DNA of 64,000 nucleotides from positions 1,798,001 through 1,862,000 of the forward strand of contig NZ_JAARML010000002.1 of NCBI RefSeq assembly GCF_011759375.1, in the 5' to 3' direction. Source of the stretch: Paraflavitalea devenefica (lineage in GTDB: Bacteria > Bacteroidota > Bacteroidia > Chitinophagales > Chitinophagaceae). The position numbers were made by a program, and so were the translations under genes. The notes under the pieces are model-generated. The model searched no databases, was not told the DNA's origin, and saw nothing but the letters and a program-made list of their open reading frames with translations. Below, one piece after another: positions 62,849 through 64,000 of the stretch; the stretch's first letter is position 1; every line of letters starts with the position of its first letter.

Positions 62849-63697
62849 TTATTTAGTTACCTGCCTATTATCAATCAGCCTTACTTCGCCTAAAAAGGCG
62901 GCGATGAGGGCTACCAGGGGCTGTTTGCCATCCCAGGTATCGGTGGGGGATAAAGAATGGGCGTCGGCCACAGCTACATAATCTATTTTGAATCCTTCTT
63001 TTTCGAGGAGGTCCCGGGCTTCCTGCAGGAGGGGAGTGAGGGATCCCGGAGTTATATGCCGGCGGATATGTTCCAGCGCGTGGTAAATGGCCGGCGCCTT
63101 CTTCCGGTCTGCTTCCGGTAATCGCATATTGCGACTGCTCATCGCCAGTCCGTCCTTTTCGCGGATGGTGGGAACGGCCACAAAACGGGTATTCATTTTT
63201 AAATGCTGTAAGAGCCATTGTACCACCATACATTGCTGGTAATCCTTCTGGCCCATAAATAACTCATCGGGCTGCACTTTCTGCAACAAGCGGCTCATGA
63301 CCTGGCATACTCCCTGGAAATGGCCGGGGCGGTATTGGCCTTCAAGCACGGTTTCGAGGTAGCCAAGGTCATAATGTTCCAGCCCGTGGATACTGTGTGG
63401 ATACATTTCATCCACAGACGGCAGGAAGAGGATATCTGTTCCGGTTTTCTCCAACTGGTAAATGTCCTTGTCCAGTGTATTGGGATACTTCTTATAATCA
63501 TTAGGGTCATTGAACTGGGTGGGGTTTACGAAGATGCTGCATACTGTGATGGACGTGTGTTGCCGGGCTTCCTGCACCAGGGCGAGATGTCCTTCGTGCA
63601 ATGCTCCCATTGTGGGAATAAAGCCTGTTTTCCGTTGCATCGTCCGCTGCTTTTGAAGATGTCTGGCCAATGCAGCAGCCTCCTTAAAAATGATCAT
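62849..63697 (-). CDS. panC: pantothenate synthetase
   Basis: A 282-residue enzyme with PTMGALHEGHLALVQEA (HxGH nucleotide motif), SIFVNPTQFNDPNDY, GQKDYQQCMVV and MSSRNMRL. It joins pantoate and beta-alanine with ATP. With panD it provides two steps of pantothenate synthesis; coaE, at 36 kb, completes CoA. It is divergent from the glycogen synthase gene. Confidence 0.97.
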   Translation of the reverse strand: MIIFKEAAALARHLQKQRTMQRKTGFIPTMGALHEGHLALVQEARQHTSITVCSIFVNPTQFNDPNDYKKYPNTLDKDIYQLEKTGTDILFLPSVDEMYPHSIHGLEHYDLGYLETVLEGQYRPGHFQGVCQVMSRLLQKVQPDELFMGQKDYQQCMVVQWLLQHLKMNTRFVAVPTIREKDGLAMSSRNMRLPEADRKKAPAIYHALEHIRRHITPGSLTPLLQEARDLLEKEGFKIDYVAVADAHSLSPTDTWDGKQPLVALIAAFLGEVRLIDNRQVTK

Positions 63698-63756
63698 TTT
63701 GAGACGTTTAAAAGCATGGGACAGGCTATGCCGCCCATTTTTCTAATAAAATACCT

Positions 63757-63764
63757 TAACTTTG
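63757..63764 (+). promoter_or_regulatory. -7 box upstream of the glycogen synthase gene
   Basis: TAACTTTG matches TAnnTTTG, 45 bp before the start codon. No good -33 element at standard spacing. Confidence 0.45.
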
Positions 63765-63809
63765 CACCCTGTTTTTAAAAATGGTTATCCGCAACCAATT
63801 ATAATCATA

Positions 63810-64000
63810 ATGCAGACAAAGAAAAGAATTTTATTTATTGCCAACGAAATGTCTCCTTACCTGGAGCTGACAGAATTTTCGGAAACTGTTAACCGGCTGG
63901 CGATAAAGGCAAATGAAGGTGGTTTCGAAGTTCGTTGCATTATGCCCCGCTTTGGGGTGATCAATGAGAGGCGGCACAGGCTCCATGAAGTTGTCCGGTT
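63810..64000 (+). CDS. glycogen/starch synthase (GT5), N-terminal fragment
   Basis: The first 63 codons only, cut by the window edge: MQTKKRILFIANEMSPYLEL, then TEFSETVNRLAIKANEGGFEVRCIMPRFGVIN. It aligns with the start of GT5 synthases, but the usual KTGGL ADP-glucose loop is replaced by ELTEFSE. This variant is typical next to panC in Bacteroidota, as I recall it. Substrate specificity cannot be judged from this part. Confidence 0.85.
   Translation, partial: MQTKKRILFIANEMSPYLELTEFSETVNRLAIKANEGGFEVRCIMPRFGVINERRHRLHEVVR

Noticed and set aside
1..64000. tRNA, rRNA, tmRNA or known riboswitches
   Set aside because: No cloverleaf with a TTCGA-type loop and acceptor pairing, and no recognisable riboswitch core, was found by eye in the intergenic regions. 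A covariance-model search would be needed to exclude divergent ones.

Overview
The window looks like chromosome of a Bacteroidota bacterium, most likely of the Chitinophagaceae group. Supporting signs are a SusC/SusD pair behind an ECF sigma/FecR pair, TAnnTTTG promoter boxes, DUF1573 and DUF4294 proteins, a long NusB, a nucleotidyltransferase-like GlmU-family protein, and the panC-panD-flippase-hldE order beside a divergent glycogen synthase. I see no tRNA, rRNA, CRISPR array, intact insertion sequence or prophage. The species is inference.

Layout. 1-6.3 kb: end of an M15 peptidase, a lipoprotein, a two-gene arginine deiminase/CtlX unit, OsmC and a large secreted MG2-like protein. 6.6-17.8 kb: an accessory block. 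An AraC-type regulator, a MauE/DoxX-like membrane protein and three tandem copies of a small exported protein read rightward. A sigma-FecR-TlpA-SusC-SusD unit reads leftward and meets them at 9.2 kb. The small proteins each carry two cysteines and a calcium-loop (EF-hand-like) motif. 17.8-19.2 kb: a gene-poor stretch with a duplicated promoter-like element and an 11-bp periodic array. 19.2-21.5 kb: a fatty acid desaturase and three small RRM proteins. 21.9-28.9 kb: an RND efflux operon with two TetR genes that share an 18-bp palindrome. 29-36 kb: Ada, a DinB-type protein, an M14 carboxypeptidase with a degenerate M14 partner, and a Tat-exported oxidoreductase.

36.3-46.9 kb holds housekeeping genes: coaE, yajC, DUF1573, nusB, groES/groEL, an SGNH hydrolase, Hsp20, a bacilliredoxin and lgt. 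47-50.3 kb: an 11-bp array, a TonB-dependent receptor and a possible 22-codon lipopeptide gene. 50.3-60.8 kb: a phosphoesterase, YajQ, zinc-free L31, a GlmU-family protein, tpiA, hemerythrin, a ureohydrolase, and ccmE-ccmF with a CxxxY-type CcmE. The end holds hldE, a flippase, panD, panC and the start of a glycogen synthase.

Beyond the genes, the most striking signal is intergenic. Imperfect tandem repeats with a strict 7-bp period but locus-specific sequence occur at about ten places, several as facing inverted arms that can form cruciforms. Two loci carry the same kind of structure with an 11-bp period. Some arrays run into the 3' ends of genes and encode their last residues.
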